Assembly (NCBI GenBank): GCA_024529925.1
Contig: JAFEUB010000525.1
Span: forward strand, 12,501-76,500
Reading direction: 5' to 3'
Length of the DNA stretch: 64,000 nt
Source: Ophthalmolycus amberensis
Taxonomy: Eukaryota > Chordata > Actinopteri > Perciformes > Zoarcidae
Under the pieces are notes generated by a model. That model searched no databases and was not told the origin of the DNA. It saw nothing but the letters and a program-made list of their open reading frames with translations. Shown one piece after another: positions 20,231-32,340 of this stretch (position 1 is the first letter of the stretch; every line of letters starts with the position of its first letter). A program made the position numbers and the translations under genes.

Positions 20231-20695
20231 GTAAGTTAATTATATCTCGGGAGCTAAAGCTAACGTTAGCAGGTCCAACATTCGTTTTTCGCGGGGCCCC
20301 GCCTATCACGGAGTGTGATTGGGCCACTGCGACGTCATCTTTCCGAGCTCCGTGCTGATTGGCTGGACGTCGACGGGACCTTTTAAACTGTACTTGAATG
20401 ACTGAACACTCACGTGGGTGAGATTTATGTATTTTATTTGTTTAACACATCCGGTCATAACTAATCAATTATAAATAATCAGAAACATCCTCACGAGGAT
20501 GTTTCTACTGGACTCGGTGGAGGAAGTAGTCGGGTCCTTTACTGCAGTAAAAGTACTCGTAACACACTCTGAAAAGTAGACATGTACTACAGTAGAAAGT
20601 ACATTGTGTACTGTGTAAAGTACTTCATTGGTCTGTCACATAATAATCTACCACTCTAATATCATAATAATAGTTTCCTTCATGTGCCTCTGCAG
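20231..20695 (+). other. Putative intron with teleost-type repeat, unit 2
   Basis: Copy of 16432-16896. Only the last part of the putative first exon (from 16395) is duplicated with it; the TATA-like upstream sequence is not. Confidence 0.4.
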
Positions 20696-20769
20696 CAGGA
20701 TTCATTTCAGCAACAAAGTGAAACGTCTCATCTGGATCTTCTTGAGCTGCAACGCGTCTGTTGTGAACT

Positions 20770-21072
20770 ATGGAGAGGAGAGAGAAGAGAGAGAAGAGAG
20801 AGAAGAGAGAAAATGTTCGGCAGTTGATGGCAGTGATGGGCAGAGTCTTTCCCCAGGCGGAGGTCTCGGTGCCACTCATGCAATTTTCAACAAAACTCTC
20901 ACTGAGAACACAGGATCTGATAATAACCACAAATCTTTTCTTTGAAGAGAATTATAAGGTATTGGAGGGTGTGGAGGGTCATCTTTTTGGGGTACTGCCG
21001 GATGACCCAGCGCACTGGACACCTGCGACTGCCTTGGAGATGCTAGAGTGTTGGCTCAAACAGTTAACTTAG
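20770..21072 (+). pseudogene. SGNH-domain end of a PLE ORF1, unit 2
   Basis: Identical in content to 16971-17273: an ATG, a Glu/Arg microsatellite, then the C-terminal SGNH part ending HWTPATALEMLECWLKQLT. Confidence 0.6.
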
Positions 21073-21116
21073 AAGTTGGGGCATAGAATATACTTACCTA
21101 TTAATAAACATATCCC

Positions 21117-21243
21117 TGCCAAACATAAGGGTATTTACCCTCAACTTACCTGATTTCAGGACAGGAGTTTGGGGTGGGGTGATCCGCGGGTGGACGCCGG
21201 AATCAAAACCTAAAAATGCTGTCCAGCGGCCTAAAGGAAAATA
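21117..21243 (+). pseudogene. GIY-YIG C-terminus remnant, unit 2
   Basis: Copy of 17318-17444. Confidence 0.55.
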
Positions 21244-21298
21244 AAAACAAAAAATAGTCTTATTTGGAGATGGAAGAGGGAGCAGGATACACTGTATG

Positions 21299-21359
21299 TG
21301 CCCGTGCCTTCTGCCTACCTCCTTGGTAGGCAGAAAATTACTTTTTCCCTTACCTAACC
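21299..21359 (+). other. PLE-3-like 3' box and hairpin, unit 2
   Basis: Hairpin 21309-21335 is identical to that at 17510-17536 and is followed by ACCTAACC. Confidence 0.8.
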
Positions 21360-21876
21360 TGCCAGCGCCATAAGTACATCTTCCCTCTTGCTTTATAAAA
21401 ACTCCAAAAACACAGAACAATAGCTGAGAACCTTATTTTTTTCTAGGGACTACATCCCTGAAAACTACACCTCATAGGGGAAATTAATTGGTGTAGTAAG
21501 GTGTGTTTTAAGATTGTATCTGGGTGATATGATGACTCTTTGTAAAACAAACCACCCCCCCCCCTTTTTGTCCTTATTAAGAGGTATTTTCTGTAACCCC
21601 TGGAAACAATCGTTTGATCTGAGATTGGCTGCTAAGATCTTTTTTGAAATAGTATCATTAGCCCCTGGTTCTTTTTTTTCCCTCTAATTGGAGAAAATAG
21701 CATACAGGTGTGATGTGATGAGTAGGTCCAGGTGTATTTCAATACAGCACTGGGCTACTCATCCTTGCCAAGGAATCAGAAAACAGCCGGTAGAAACGAT
21801 TTTTTTGAAATTGTTCCAAACAGAAAAACGTACCTTTAACTTACCTGATGTCAGGCCTTAAATAAAAGGCATTTTT
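21360..21876 (+). other. Pseudo-LTR-like segment, unit 2
   Basis: Copy of 17561-18077. No coding sequence or hammerhead core seen. Confidence 0.5.
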
Positions 21877-21896
21877 TAACCCTAACCCTAACCCTA
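21877..21896. repeat. Short interstitial telomeric tract, unit 2
   Basis: Copy of 18078-18097. Confidence 0.9.
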
Positions 21897-22582
21897 TTTA
21901 TATTTTTTATGATCTTTTATTTATTTATTTATTTTAATCTTCCCATGTTGGAGATGCACCCTATGTCCTTCCCTCTCCCCCACAGGCAGACGAGGCCCAT
22001 TTTTTAGACTCCCGTTACGGCTGACTTTTGAATAGGGTTATTTGGCATAATTTTACACATTTTTCCACTTTTGCATGTTTACATTTTAAAGCACTTATTA
22101 CTTAATTAATTTTTTTAAAGCACTTATCTATTGTTTTAGATGTGGGTTGTGTGTATATACATTTGTTATATGTTAAATTATTTTTTTATATTTTTTACAT
22201 TTTAAAGCACTTATTACTTAGTTTATTTTATTTATTTTAAAGCACTTATACATTTATTATAGGTTAAATTATCTTTTTATATAACTTATATCAGTGTTTT
22301 AATTTTATTGATACTTTTTATATATTTATATATTTGTTGGGGAATTACTGTGTGTGATTATGCTTTTATTCCCTTGTCCCCTTGTTTGCCTGCTTTTTAA
22401 ACTCCCCTTCCCCTTTTAGCATCTCCTCTCCGTCTGTCCCGCTGGCGGTTGCTCTGCTGTCAGGCTGTTTTTAATAAAAAAATTTCAATTGCTTTTTAAG
22501 GGTTTTTATTAAAGCCTTTTTAAAGGACAGCCCCCTTGTGCCAGTGCCCCTCGTGGCCCTCTTAGGAGGGCCCCGCTCTTAA
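21897..22582 (+). mobile_element. PLE-2 3'UTR fragment, unit 2
   Basis: Copy of 18098-18783 with hairpin at 22555-22572. Confidence 0.85.
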
Positions 22583-22618
22583 CTAAACCTAACCCTAACC
22601 CTAAACCCTAACCCCTAA
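22583..22618. repeat. Interstitial telomeric tract, unit 2
   Basis: Copy of 18784-18819 with the same irregular units. Confidence 0.9.
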
Positions 22619-23977
22619 TTAATTTACAAGCCTCCTGGGACTTGGACGGTCCCTTCTGTGGTTCCGGTCGGCCGCCCTATAGTCAGCGATTGCGGTTCCG
22701 AGTCCTACAACATCACAGAATATATTGACCACTTTATTAATCCGCTTTCACAACTTCACCCCGGTTATCTTCAGGACACTTATCACTTCATCAATAAAAT
22801 TAAAAACCTCCAGGTACCCGGTCATACCTTTCTTTTCACCATTGACATTGAATCTCTGTACACAAATATTGAAACTCCACTGGGCCTCATTGCCATTCAA
22901 GACATTTTTAATAAATACCCCAACCCAGATAGACCTGATCAAGAAATAATCCAACTCCTCAACATCACCTTGACTCGGAACGACTTCACATTCAACAATA
23001 AACACTATCTCCAGTTGTGTGGGTGTGCTATGGGCCGGAAATACTCTCCGGCGTATGCAAACATCTACCTGGCCCATTGGGAGAGAACGGCTTTTCTCAA
23101 ACTCCAGCACAAACCCCTCCTCTACTTCCGGTACCTGGATGACATCTTCGGCCTCTGGGACCACACTGAAGAGCACTTTCACACCTTTTTGGACACTTTA
23201 AATTCACATCACCCCAAAATAAAACTCAAACATAACCTTCAACACCTGTCGGTCGAGTTCCTGGACGCCAGGGTTTTCTTCCAAGAATCCAGCGACCAGA
23301 ACAAAACCCTGGCCACGAAAGTTCACTTTAAGGAAACGGACCGCCACGCCCTCCTCCATAAATCCAGTTATCACCCCAAACACACCTACAGAGGTCTCAT
23401 CAAGTCTCAGCTGATCCGGTTCCACAGGATCTGTACCCTCCCGGGCCATGTGGAGGAGGCAACCAGCACCCTTTTTGGCGCATTGAGACTCAGGGGTTAC
23501 TCGAAGCGCTTCCTGAGAACGATTAAGGCGGAGGTCGCCGACACCTTCAGAGGCGGCACCGACACCCCACCACCGCCTGCCCAGTCCCTCGTCCCCTTGA
23601 TTTTAACCTTTTCAGAGGCTACCCACAACCTACTCAAAACCATTAAGAGCAATTTTCAGGGGGCGAGGGAACACTGTGCCGCCCTGGAGGACAGCCGTGT
23701 GATCTCCGCCTTTCGTAGAAATAAAAATCTTAAAGACATCCTGGTCCACACTAACCTCAACAAGAAAGAGACCAGGAGGGAGGCGCTTCGAGGCTCGGAG
23801 ATCGGTTTTATGCGTCTCCCCCACGTTTTTAACCCCCAGAGTAGACTCGGTTTTAACTTGGGGCAGGCCCTGCCACCCACAGCTTCCAATGTGGTCTATG
23901 CTCTCAGATGCGGGGCCTGCCACAAACTATACGTGGGGGAGACAAAGAATGAGCTGCATCTTAGAATTAGAAATTAG
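22619..23977 (+). pseudogene. PLE-2 ORF2 fragment, unit 2
   Basis: Copy of 18820-20178, including the same false stop created by the junction filler at 23970-23993. Confidence 0.9.
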
Positions 23978-24029
23978 AACGGCGACATCTTAGAAAAAGT
24001 CGCCGTCTTGTTTGGAAGCTCTGCTGAAG

Positions 24030-24494
24030 GTAAGTTAATTATATCTCGGGAGCTAAAGCTAACGTTAGCAGGTCCAACATTCGTTTTTCGCGGGGCCCCG
24101 CCTATCACGGAGTGTGATTGGGCCACTGCGACGTCATCTTTCCGAGCTCCGTGCTGATTGGCTGGACGTCGACGGGACCTTTTAAACTGTACTTGAATGA
24201 CTGAACACTCACGTGGGTGAGATTTATGTATTTTATTTGTTTAACACATCCGGTCATAACTAATCAATTATAAATAATCAGAAACATCCTCACGAGGATG
24301 TTTCTACTGGACTCGGTGGAGGAAGTAGTCGGGTCCTTTACTGCAGTAAAAGTACTCGTAACACACTCTGAAAAGTAGACATGTACTACAGTAGAAAGTA
24401 CATTGTGTACTGTGTAAAGTACTTCATTGGTCTGTCACATAATAATCTACCACTCTAATATCATAATAATAGTTTCCTTCATGTGCCTCTGCAG
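24030..24494 (+). other. Putative intron with teleost-type repeat, unit 3
   Basis: Third copy of 16432-16896. Confidence 0.4.
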
Positions 24495-24568
24495 CAGGAT
24501 TCATTTCAGCAACAAAGTGAAACGTCTCATCTGGATCTTCTTGAGCTGCAACGCGTCTGTTGTGAACT

Positions 24569-24871
24569 ATGGAGAGGAGAGAGAAGAGAGAGAAGAGAGA
24601 GAAGAGAGAAAATGTTCGGCAGTTGATGGCAGTGATGGGCAGAGTCTTTCCCCAGGCGGAGGTCTCGGTGCCACTCATGCAATTTTCAACAAAACTCTCA
24701 CTGAGAACACAGGATCTGATAATAACCACAAATCTTTTCTTTGAAGAGAATTATAAGGTATTGGAGGGTGTGGAGGGTCATCTTTTTGGGGTACTGCCGG
24801 ATGACCCAGCGCACTGGACACCTGCGACTGCCTTGGAGATGCTAGAGTGTTGGCTCAAACAGTTAACTTAG
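24569..24871 (+). pseudogene. SGNH-domain end of a PLE ORF1, unit 3
   Basis: Third copy of 16971-17273, unchanged in translation. Confidence 0.6.
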
Positions 24872-24915
24872 AAGTTGGGGCATAGAATATACTTACCTAT
24901 TAATAAACATATCCC

Positions 24916-25042
24916 TGCCAAACATAAGGGTATTTACCCTCAACTTACCTGATTTCAGGACAGGAGTTTGGGGTGGGGTGATCCGCGGGTGGACGCCGGA
25001 ATCAAAACCTAAAAATGCTGTCCAGCGGCCTAAAGGAAAATA
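24916..25042 (+). pseudogene. GIY-YIG C-terminus remnant, unit 3
   Basis: Third copy of 17318-17444. Confidence 0.55.
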
Positions 25043-25097
25043 AAAACAAAAAATAGTCTTATTTGGAGATGGAAGAGGGAGCAGGATACACTGTATG

Positions 25098-25158
25098 TGC
25101 CCGTGCCTTCTGCCTACCTCCTTGGTAGGCAGAAAATTACTTTTTCCCTTACCTAACC
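25098..25158 (+). other. PLE-3-like 3' box and hairpin, unit 3
   Basis: Hairpin 25108-25134 is unchanged and followed by ACCTAACC. Confidence 0.8.
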
Positions 25159-25675
25159 TGCCAGCGCCATAACTACATCTTCCCTCTTGCTTTATAAAAA
25201 CTCCAAAAACACAGAACAATAGCTGAGAACCTTATTTTTTTCTAGGGACTACATCCCTGAAAACTACACCTCATAGGGGAAATTAATTGGTGTAGTAAGG
25301 TGTGTTTTAAGATTGTATCTGGGTGATATGATGACTCTTTGTAAAACAAACCACCCCCCCCCCTTTTTGTCCTTATTAAGAGGTATTTTCTGTAACCCCT
25401 GGAAACAATCGTTTGATCTGAGATTGGCTGCTAAGATCTTTTTTGAAATAGTATCATTAGCCCCTGGTTCTTTTTTTTCCCTCTAATTGGAGAAAATAGC
25501 ATACAGGTGTGATGTGATGAGTAGGTCCAGGTGTATTTCAATACAGCACTGGGCTACTCATCCTTGCCAAGGAATCAGAAAACAGCCGGTAGAAACGATT
25601 TTTTTGAAATTGTTCCAAACAGAAAAACGTACCTTTAACTTACCTGATGTCAGGCCTTAAATAAAAGGCATTTTT
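25159..25675 (+). other. Pseudo-LTR-like segment, unit 3
   Basis: Third copy of 17561-18077, with a G-to-C change at about 25172. Confidence 0.5.
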
Positions 25676-25695
25676 TAACCCTAACCCTAACCCTA
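25676..25695. repeat. Short interstitial telomeric tract, unit 3
   Basis: Third copy of 18078-18097. Confidence 0.9.
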
Positions 25696-26381
25696 TTTAT
25701 ATTTTTTATGATCTTTTATTTATTTATTTATTTTAATCTTCCCATGTTGGAGATGCACCCTATGTCCTTCCCTCTCCCCCACAGGCAGACGAGGCCCATT
25801 TTTTAGACTCCCGTTACGGCTGACTTTTGAATAGGGTTATTTGGCATAATTTTACACATTTTTCCACTTTTGCATGTTTACATTTTAAAGCACTTATTAC
25901 TTAATTAATTTTTTTAAAGCACTTATCTATTGTTTTAGATGTGGGTTGTGTGTATATACATTTGTTATATGTTAAATTATTTTTTTATATTTTTTACATT
26001 TTAAAGCACTTATTACTTAGTTTATTTTATTTATTTTAAAGCACTTATACATTTATTATAGGTTAAATTATCTTTTTATATAACTTATATCAGTGTTTTA
26101 ATTTTATTGATACTTTTTATATATTTATATATTTGTTGGGGAATTACTGTGTGTGATTATGCTTTTATTCCCTTGTCCCCTTGTTTGCCTGCTTTTTAAA
26201 CTCCCCTTCCCCTTTTAGCATCTCCTCTCCGTCTGTCCCGCTGGCGGTTGCTCTGCTGTCAGGCTGTTTTTAATAAAAAAATTTCAATTGCTTTTTAAGG
26301 GTTTTTATTAAAGCCTTTTTAAAGGACAGCCCCCTTGTGCCAGTGCCCCTCGTGGCCCTCTTAGGAGGGCCCCGCTCTTAA
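25696..26381 (+). mobile_element. PLE-2 3'UTR fragment, unit 3
   Basis: Third copy of 18098-18783 with hairpin at 26354-26371. Confidence 0.85.
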
Positions 26382-26404
26382 CTAAACCTAACCCTAACCC
26401 CTAA
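26382..26404. repeat. Interstitial telomeric tract, unit 3 (shorter)
   Basis: This copy is about 13 bases shorter than in units 1 and 2, which accounts for the unit length difference. It shows repeat-number change inside the tract after or during duplication. Confidence 0.9.
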
Positions 26405-27958
26405 TTAATTTACAAGCCTCCTGGGACTTGGACGGTCCCTTCTGTGGTTCCGGTCGGCCGCCCTATAGTCAGCGATTGCGGTTCCGAGTCCTACAACATC
26501 ACAGAATATATTGACCACTTTATTAATCCGCTTTCACAACTTCACCCCGGTTATCTTCAGGACACTTATCACTTCATCAATAAAATTAAAAACCTCCAGG
26601 TACCCGGTCATACCTTTCTTTTCACCATTGACATTGAATCTCTGTACACAAATATTGAAACTCCACTGGGCCTCATTGCCATTCAAGACATTTTTAATAA
26701 ATACCCCAACCCAGATAGACCTGATCAAGAAATAATCCAACTCCTCAACATCACCTTGACTCGGAACGACTTCACATTCAACAATAAACACTATCTCCAG
26801 TTGTGTGGGTGTGCTATGGGCCGGAAATACTCTCCGGCGTATGCAAACATCTACCTGGCCCATTGGGAGAGAACGGCTTTTCTCAAACTCCAGCACAAAC
26901 CCCTCCTCTACTTCCGGTACCTGGATGACATCTTCGGCCTCTGGGACCACACTGAAGAGCACTTTCACACCTTTTTGGACACTTTAAATTCACATCACCC
27001 CAAAATAAAACTCAAACATAACCTTCAACACCTGTCGGTCGAGTTCCTGGACGCCAGGGTTTTCTTCCAAGAATCCAGCGACCAGAACAAAACCCTGGCC
27101 ACGAAAGTTCACTTTAAGGAAACGGACCGCCACGCCCTCCTCCATAAATCCAGTTATCACCCCAAACACACCTACAGAGGTCTCATCAAGTCTCAGCTGA
27201 TCCGGTTCCACAGGATCTGTACCCTCCCGGGCCATGTGGAGGAGGCAACCAGCACCCTTTTTGGCGCATTGAGACTCAGGGGTTACTCGAAGCGCTTCCT
27301 GAGAACGATTAAGGCGGAGGTCGCCGACACCTTCAGAGGCGGCACCGACACCCCACCACCGCCTGCCCAGTCCCTCGTCCCCTTGATTTTAACCTTTTCA
27401 GAGGCTACCCACAACCTACTCAAAACCATTAAGAGCAATTTTCAGGGGGCGAGGGAACACTGTGCCGCCCTGGAGGACAGCCGTGTGATCTCCGCCTTTC
27501 GTAGAAATAAAAATCTTAAAGACATCCTGGTCCACACTAACCTCAACAAGAAAGAGACCAGGAGGGAGGCGCTTCGAGGCTCGGAGATCGGTTTTATGCG
27601 TCTCCCCCACGTTTTTAACCCCCAGAGTAGACTCGGTTTTAACTTGGGGCAGGCCCTGCCACCCACAGCTTCCAATGTGGTCTATGCTCTCAGATGCGGG
27701 GCCTGCCACAAACTATACGTGGGGGAGACAAAGAATGAGCTGCATCTTAGAATTAAGCAGCATTTTTATATGATCAATAGTGGGAATGGCACGAGCGTCC
27801 TATATGCACATTTTAAACTCCATGGCTCACATGGTCTCCAAAGTGTGGGCCTGGAGAGCAGCGGGCAGTGGAGCACGGCACAGCGGCAAGCAGCGGAGAG
27901 GAAGTGGATCCACAGACTGGGAACCATAGACCCCCTTGGGCTAAATGAAAAATATTAA
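26405..27958 (+). pseudogene. PLE-2 ORF2, 5'-truncated, complete RT core and GIY-YIG nuclease
   Basis: Same fragment as in units 1 and 2, but it runs on to the natural TAA at 27956-27958, so it shows the original right end. About 518 codons are open, from inside PKIHK. The RT catalytic Asp motifs (TIDIESLYTNI, YLDDIFG) are intact. The nuclease is complete: VVYALRC, a CGAC pair, LYVGET, the Arg of LRIKQH, the Glu of AERKWIHRL and the Asn of GLNEKY. The N-terminal KPADKG region and the whole of ORF1 are missing through 5' truncation at a telomeric tract. There is no usable start codon. Confidence 0.9.
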
Positions 27959-28880
27959 CTCCCAGTCTGTTTTTATTGGAGCCTCGCCTGCCATCCCCTC
28001 GTCCCTTCTCTCACCCCCATTACATCTCCACCATGGTATTTCCCTTGTATTATATACATGTTTATTTATTTATTTATATTTTATATATATTCATATATTT
28101 ATACTTGTCTTTCACGTGTGGTTTTAATATATTATGCATGTTTTTATTCACCCGTTTAACTATTTTAATTGTGTATTATTGTTAAATTATTTATTTATAT
28201 TTTTCATGATCTTTTATTTATTTATTTATTTTAATCTTCCCATGTTGGAGATGCACCCTATGTCCTTCCCTCTCCCCCACAGGCAGACGAGGCCCATTTT
28301 TTAGACTCCCGTTACGGCTGACTTTTGAATAGGGTTATTTGGCATAATTTTACACATTTTTCCACTTTTGCATGTTTTTACATTTTAAAGCACTTATTAC
28401 TTAATTTATTTTTTTAAAGCACTTATCTATTGTTTTACATGTGGGTTGTGTGTATATACATTTGTTATATGTTAAATTATTTTTTTTATATTTTTTACAT
28501 TTTAAAGCACTTATTACTTAGTTTATTTTATTTATTTTAAAGCACTCATACATTTATTATAGGTTAAATTATCTTTTTATATAACTTATCAGTGTTTTAA
28601 TTTTATTGATACTTTTTATATATTTATATATTTGTTGGGGAATTACTGTGTGTGATTATGCTTTTATTCCCTTGTCCCCTTGTTTGTCTGCTTTTTAAAC
28701 TCCCCTTCCCCTTTTAGCATCTCCTCTCCGTCTGTCCCGCTGGCGGTTGCTCTGCTGTCAGGCTGTTTTTAATAAAATTGTTTCAATTGCTTTTTAAGGG
28801 TTTTTATTAAAGCCTTTTTAAAGGACAGCCCCCTTGTGCCAGTGCCCCTCGTGGCCCTCTTAGGAGGGCCCCGCTCTTAA
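27959..28880 (+). other. PLE-2 complete 3'UTR
   Basis: This ~920-bp 3'UTR lets the other PLE-2 fragments be recognised. It is AT-rich with TTTATTTA runs, a pyrimidine-rich block near 28250-28290, and two AATAAAA-like sites near 28770. Box TGTGCCAGTGCC (about 28835-28846) and hairpin GGCCCTC/GAGGGCC (28853-28870) follow. Long A/T runs make small ORFs here meaningless. Confidence 0.85.
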
Positions 28881-28901
28881 CTAAACCTAACCCTAACCCT
28901 A
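28881..28901. repeat. Short interstitial telomeric tract
   Basis: CTAAACCTAACCCTAACCCTA joins the PLE-2 3' end to the truncated PLE-3. Confidence 0.9.
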
Positions 28902-30593
28902 CCTCTCACTAGCTCCCTTCAAATGGAGACACAGAGTAAGATTCGGGAGATTGTCCAAGAACTATATGAAAATGAATATATTTCTGCAAAACAAAAATAT
29001 TACCTGTTTGGTTCAGATTCTCCACGTACCCGGAAATTGTATCTTCTTCCAAAGATTCATAAGGATCCTGAAACGTGGACTGTTCCTCACCAGATTCCCC
29101 CCGGTCGACCGATTGTATCTGACTGTGGGAGTGAATCATGCAGAGTGGCAGAATATATCGAATATTTTCTAAATCCGTTGTCCCAGAAACATCCCAGCTA
29201 TGTGAAAGATACATATGACTTTGTTAACAAAATCAAAGCAATTGTTGTACCGCCTGAAGCAATGCTTTTCACTATCGATGTAGACGCTCTGTACACTAAT
29301 ATTGATACTGAATTGGGCTTAAGAGCAGTAAGACAGGCTTTTAATAGATATCCCGATCCGGCCAGACCGGATGAGGCCCTCCTCTCTCTTCTGGAACTAG
29401 GTTTAACCAGAAACGACTTTGAGTTCGACTCAAAGTATTATCTCCAGGTACATGGGACAGCTATGGGTAAGAGGTTTGCCCCATCATATGCCAACATATA
29501 TATGGCAGATTGGGAGCAGACTGTCTTGCCCAAATGCATTAAAACCCCGCTATTATACATTCGTTACCTGGATGATATCTTTGGAGTCTGGAGCTATTCG
29601 GAGTCAGATTTTGAACATTTCATCAACACATTGAACGGGCACCATAATTCGATAACTGTAAAATACAACTTACAGATTGAAAAAATCGAATTTTTAGACA
29701 CTGAAGTTTTTAGGATAAGGGGGGATGAGGATAATGATGGTGGCCTGGGCACTAGAGTATTCTTCAAACCGACCGACACCCATGCCTTATTACATAAAAC
29801 TAGCTACCACCCTAAACACACCTATAGGGGCATTGTAAAATCACAACTTACAAGGTTTAACAGGATATGTACAAGGCCGGATGATGTCGAGGTGGCAACA
29901 AGGGTGCTTTTCAAAGCCCTTAGAACCAGGGGATATAGTGGAACTTTTCTTCGCTCTATTAAAGCCGAAATACAACAGAGCTTGCGTCAGGTTGTGATAC
30001 CTGATAGAGTGAACCAAGGTGCCCACATTGTCCCGTTTGTGACCACATTTTCTCCTGCCTCACTAAAACTGAACTTCAGTGTCAAAACGCAATTTAAAAA
30101 GCTCCAGAACATTATCAAGCCCCTGTCAGATTTTAAAATTATATCGGCCTTTAAGAGGAATACAAACCTGAAGGATTTGTTGGTTCATGCCTCCTTAAAC
30201 AGTGGAAAACAACACAGAAAGAATGCACATTTTAGATCAATAAAATATATTACCAATAAACACGCGGGTCTCGGTGCTCCGGTTTGGCAGACCTTCCATT
30301 TGGCTTCGTCAAACCTGGTGTATGGGATAGAGTGTAAAATTTGTAACAAATTATATGTTGGGCAGACCAAAAACACACTTCAACAACGTCTTAAACAACA
30401 CATATATTGTATTGATCATCTGGAAAAAGAAACAGAAATATATGTGCACTTTCGGAGACATGGCAAAAACAACTTATTGATTTCAGGACTTGAGTATGGG
30501 GTGGGGTGGTCTGGGGCCCAAAGATGGGCCGCAGAAAGACGCTGGATTAAAAAATTAAAAACTATGCTGCCCAGCGGCTTAAACGAAGCATAA
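28902..30593 (+). pseudogene. PLE-3 ORF2, 5'-truncated RT with GIY-YIG nuclease
   Basis: An open frame of ~563 codons corresponds to ORF2 from the region just before SAKQKYYLFGSD. ATG 28923 is internal to the protein when aligned with PLE-5 (ETQKQIREIVG). Motifs present are LLPKIHKDPETW, RPIVSDCGSES, FTIDVDALYTNI, GTAMGKRFAPSYAN, YLDDIFG and HPKHTYRGIVKSQLTRFNRIC. The nuclease has LVYGIEC, a CKIC pair, LYVGQT, the Arg of QRLKQH, the Glu of AERRWIKKL and the Asn of GLNEA. Only the N-terminal KPADKG part and ORF1 are missing. It is the closest relative in this window of the deleted element in the 3.8-kb units. Confidence 0.9.
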
Positions 30594-30708
30594 AACAAAA
30601 AAATTACGATTAGAGTGACTGATTGGGAGTCAGAAGAGGGATTAAGAGGAACCTCATGTGCCCGTGCTTTCTGCTTACCTGTGGTAAGCAGAAAATTTAA
30701 TTCTCCTT
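30594..30708 (+). other. PLE-3 3'UTR with 12-bp hairpin
   Basis: TGTGCCCGTGC (about 30656-30667) is followed by TTTCTGCTTACC (30668-30679), loop TGT and GGTAAGCAGAAA (30683-30694), 12 perfect pairs. Then come a T-rich spacer and CCTTACCTAACCC. This is the cleanest example of the shared 3' layout. Confidence 0.85.
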
Positions 30709-30750
30709 ACCTAACCCTAACCCTAACCCCTAACCCCTAACCCTAACCCT
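30709..30750. repeat. Interstitial telomeric tract
   Basis: About seven units, including CCCCTAA variants, lie between PLE-3 and the truncated PLE-4 ORF1. Confidence 0.95.
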
Positions 30751-32340
30751 GCCGCATTCTACACAGATTAAAACAGCGCATCATTTCATAAATGTGAGTG
30801 CAGAGCAGCCTCCCCGTACAATTAACAGAATGATTGAGCAGCTATCCACACTAATTAAACCCGCGGTACCTAGTGCCGACACCCAGATGCTAATAGAAGG
30901 AAATGCTAAAAATTGGGCCCATACCACACTGACTATACTGAAGGACCATTATGAAAACATCATAAAGAGTGAAATAGAAAAACTCTATAAACTCTCACAG
31001 CAGGATTGGAGCGGGCCCTTTGAAGTAGCCTCAGCCTGGGCGAAGAGAAATTTCGGCAGCAGATTAGCACCAGACACACTTACCGAGGCTAAAAGTGTCA
31101 TTGAGGAGACACTGCTGATGTTTCACTCAGAGGATCGTCCTCCACCGACGACTGGAGCTGCAGCAGGCGTGTTGCACCCGGAGCTTCAGCCTCGACCCCA
31201 CGGAGCTACAGTGACGTCAGTGGCTGACGTCACACACTCAGTTACGGCAGTGGTACATAGAGCACCAACCAACACGGTCTCCCTCACGCCCGGTACACCA
31301 CCACACAGGGGGATCCCATCCGTCCAAGAAACACAGGCTCTGATTAGACCTGCAGCCAGCCTAACACAGGTGACTGAGAGGGCTCTGGACATGACTGCTG
31401 TGCCCCTGCCAAACATTTGGCCCCTTTCACAACACAGTGAGCGCACACAAAACACAATTCCACCTACACCGACTCCTCACCAGCTCCACCCACAACCACA
31501 AAGACCAATAAGACTATTTCCACGGAAAGCCCCCTCGGCCCCCAGGCCTCTTCTGGGGACCTCCCCACACCACAATGGCTGTGTGGCTCACATAACGAGC
31601 TCCATCAGGGAGCGTTCACAGCTGGAGCTGGATTCACCAGGGGCGGAGGAGGTCGGAGAGCCGCCCTCTCCGGTTCCAGACAGCGTGCAGTCCAGCAGAC
31701 CGACTACCAGCAGGACCGGCAGTCTCCAAACAGCGGTGCAGACCCGACTGGATTCGATTCCAGTAGGGACGGTCAACACACCAGGATCACTGATGCTACA
31801 CCGACCTACGAGACACCTCCCCACCTTAAGAAAGGGACAGGATTGGAGTCTCACGATTGGAAAAAAATGGCTAATCATGGGAGATTCTAATACCAGCAGA
31901 TTCCACCACACAACAACCCGGATCTGCAGATTGATGCCTTTCCAGGTGCCACATTCAGAAACGCAGAAGAGCTACTGAACAAAGCTATCTCCACGACTAC
32001 AGTGGAAAAAATCATCCTGGCCTTTGGCTTTAACAACCGGGTCCAGAAGACTAAAGAGACAGCCATCAAACAGCTGCAGGGAGCACTGAGGCTGGCTAGA
32101 GAGAATTTTCCATGGGCTGAAATCTTCGTTCCGCAGGTAAATTTCTCCCCCAGTCTTCCAACGAGAGAGATAGTGCGTCTCACACATCTGAACGCGTACA
32201 TCTCTGAGCTAGGTGAGTTTATTCCGGCTCTACCCAGCACAGACTTTACAACAGGACCAGATAACGTGCACTGGACTCCTGACACAGCTCAGCGCATGCT
32301 GGACCACTGGTGCACTCACTTAAACTACTTTGCCCCATAA
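30751..32340 (+). pseudogene. PLE-4 ORF1: helical and SGNH-like protein, truncated and frameshifted
   Basis: It starts inside the helical domain (CRIL... HHFINV, then IKPAVPSADTQ, NAKNWAHTTLTILKDHYE). A Pro/Thr-rich linker follows, then GDSN near 31880. One frameshift lies near 30775 and another near 31910, just after GDSN. The frame resumes with NPDLQIDAFPGATF, AFGFNNR and DNVHWTPDTA, ending TAA 32338-32340. All SGNH motif positions are visible across the frames, including the Asp and His of DNVH. Confidence 0.85.

Larger units (their letters stand above)
16395..27755 (+). repeat. 3.8-kb segment present three times in tandem
   Basis: Units are 16395-20193, 20194-23992 and 23993-27755. Units 1 and 2 are 3799 bp and essentially identical. 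Unit 3 has ~13 fewer bases in its telomeric tract and a few substitutions (for example at 25172), and continues into a complete PLE-2 3' end. The two internal junctions carry an identical 24-bp filler (20171-20194 and 23970-23993). The second junction is therefore a copy of the first, made by unequal exchange or slippage. Confidence 0.95.
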
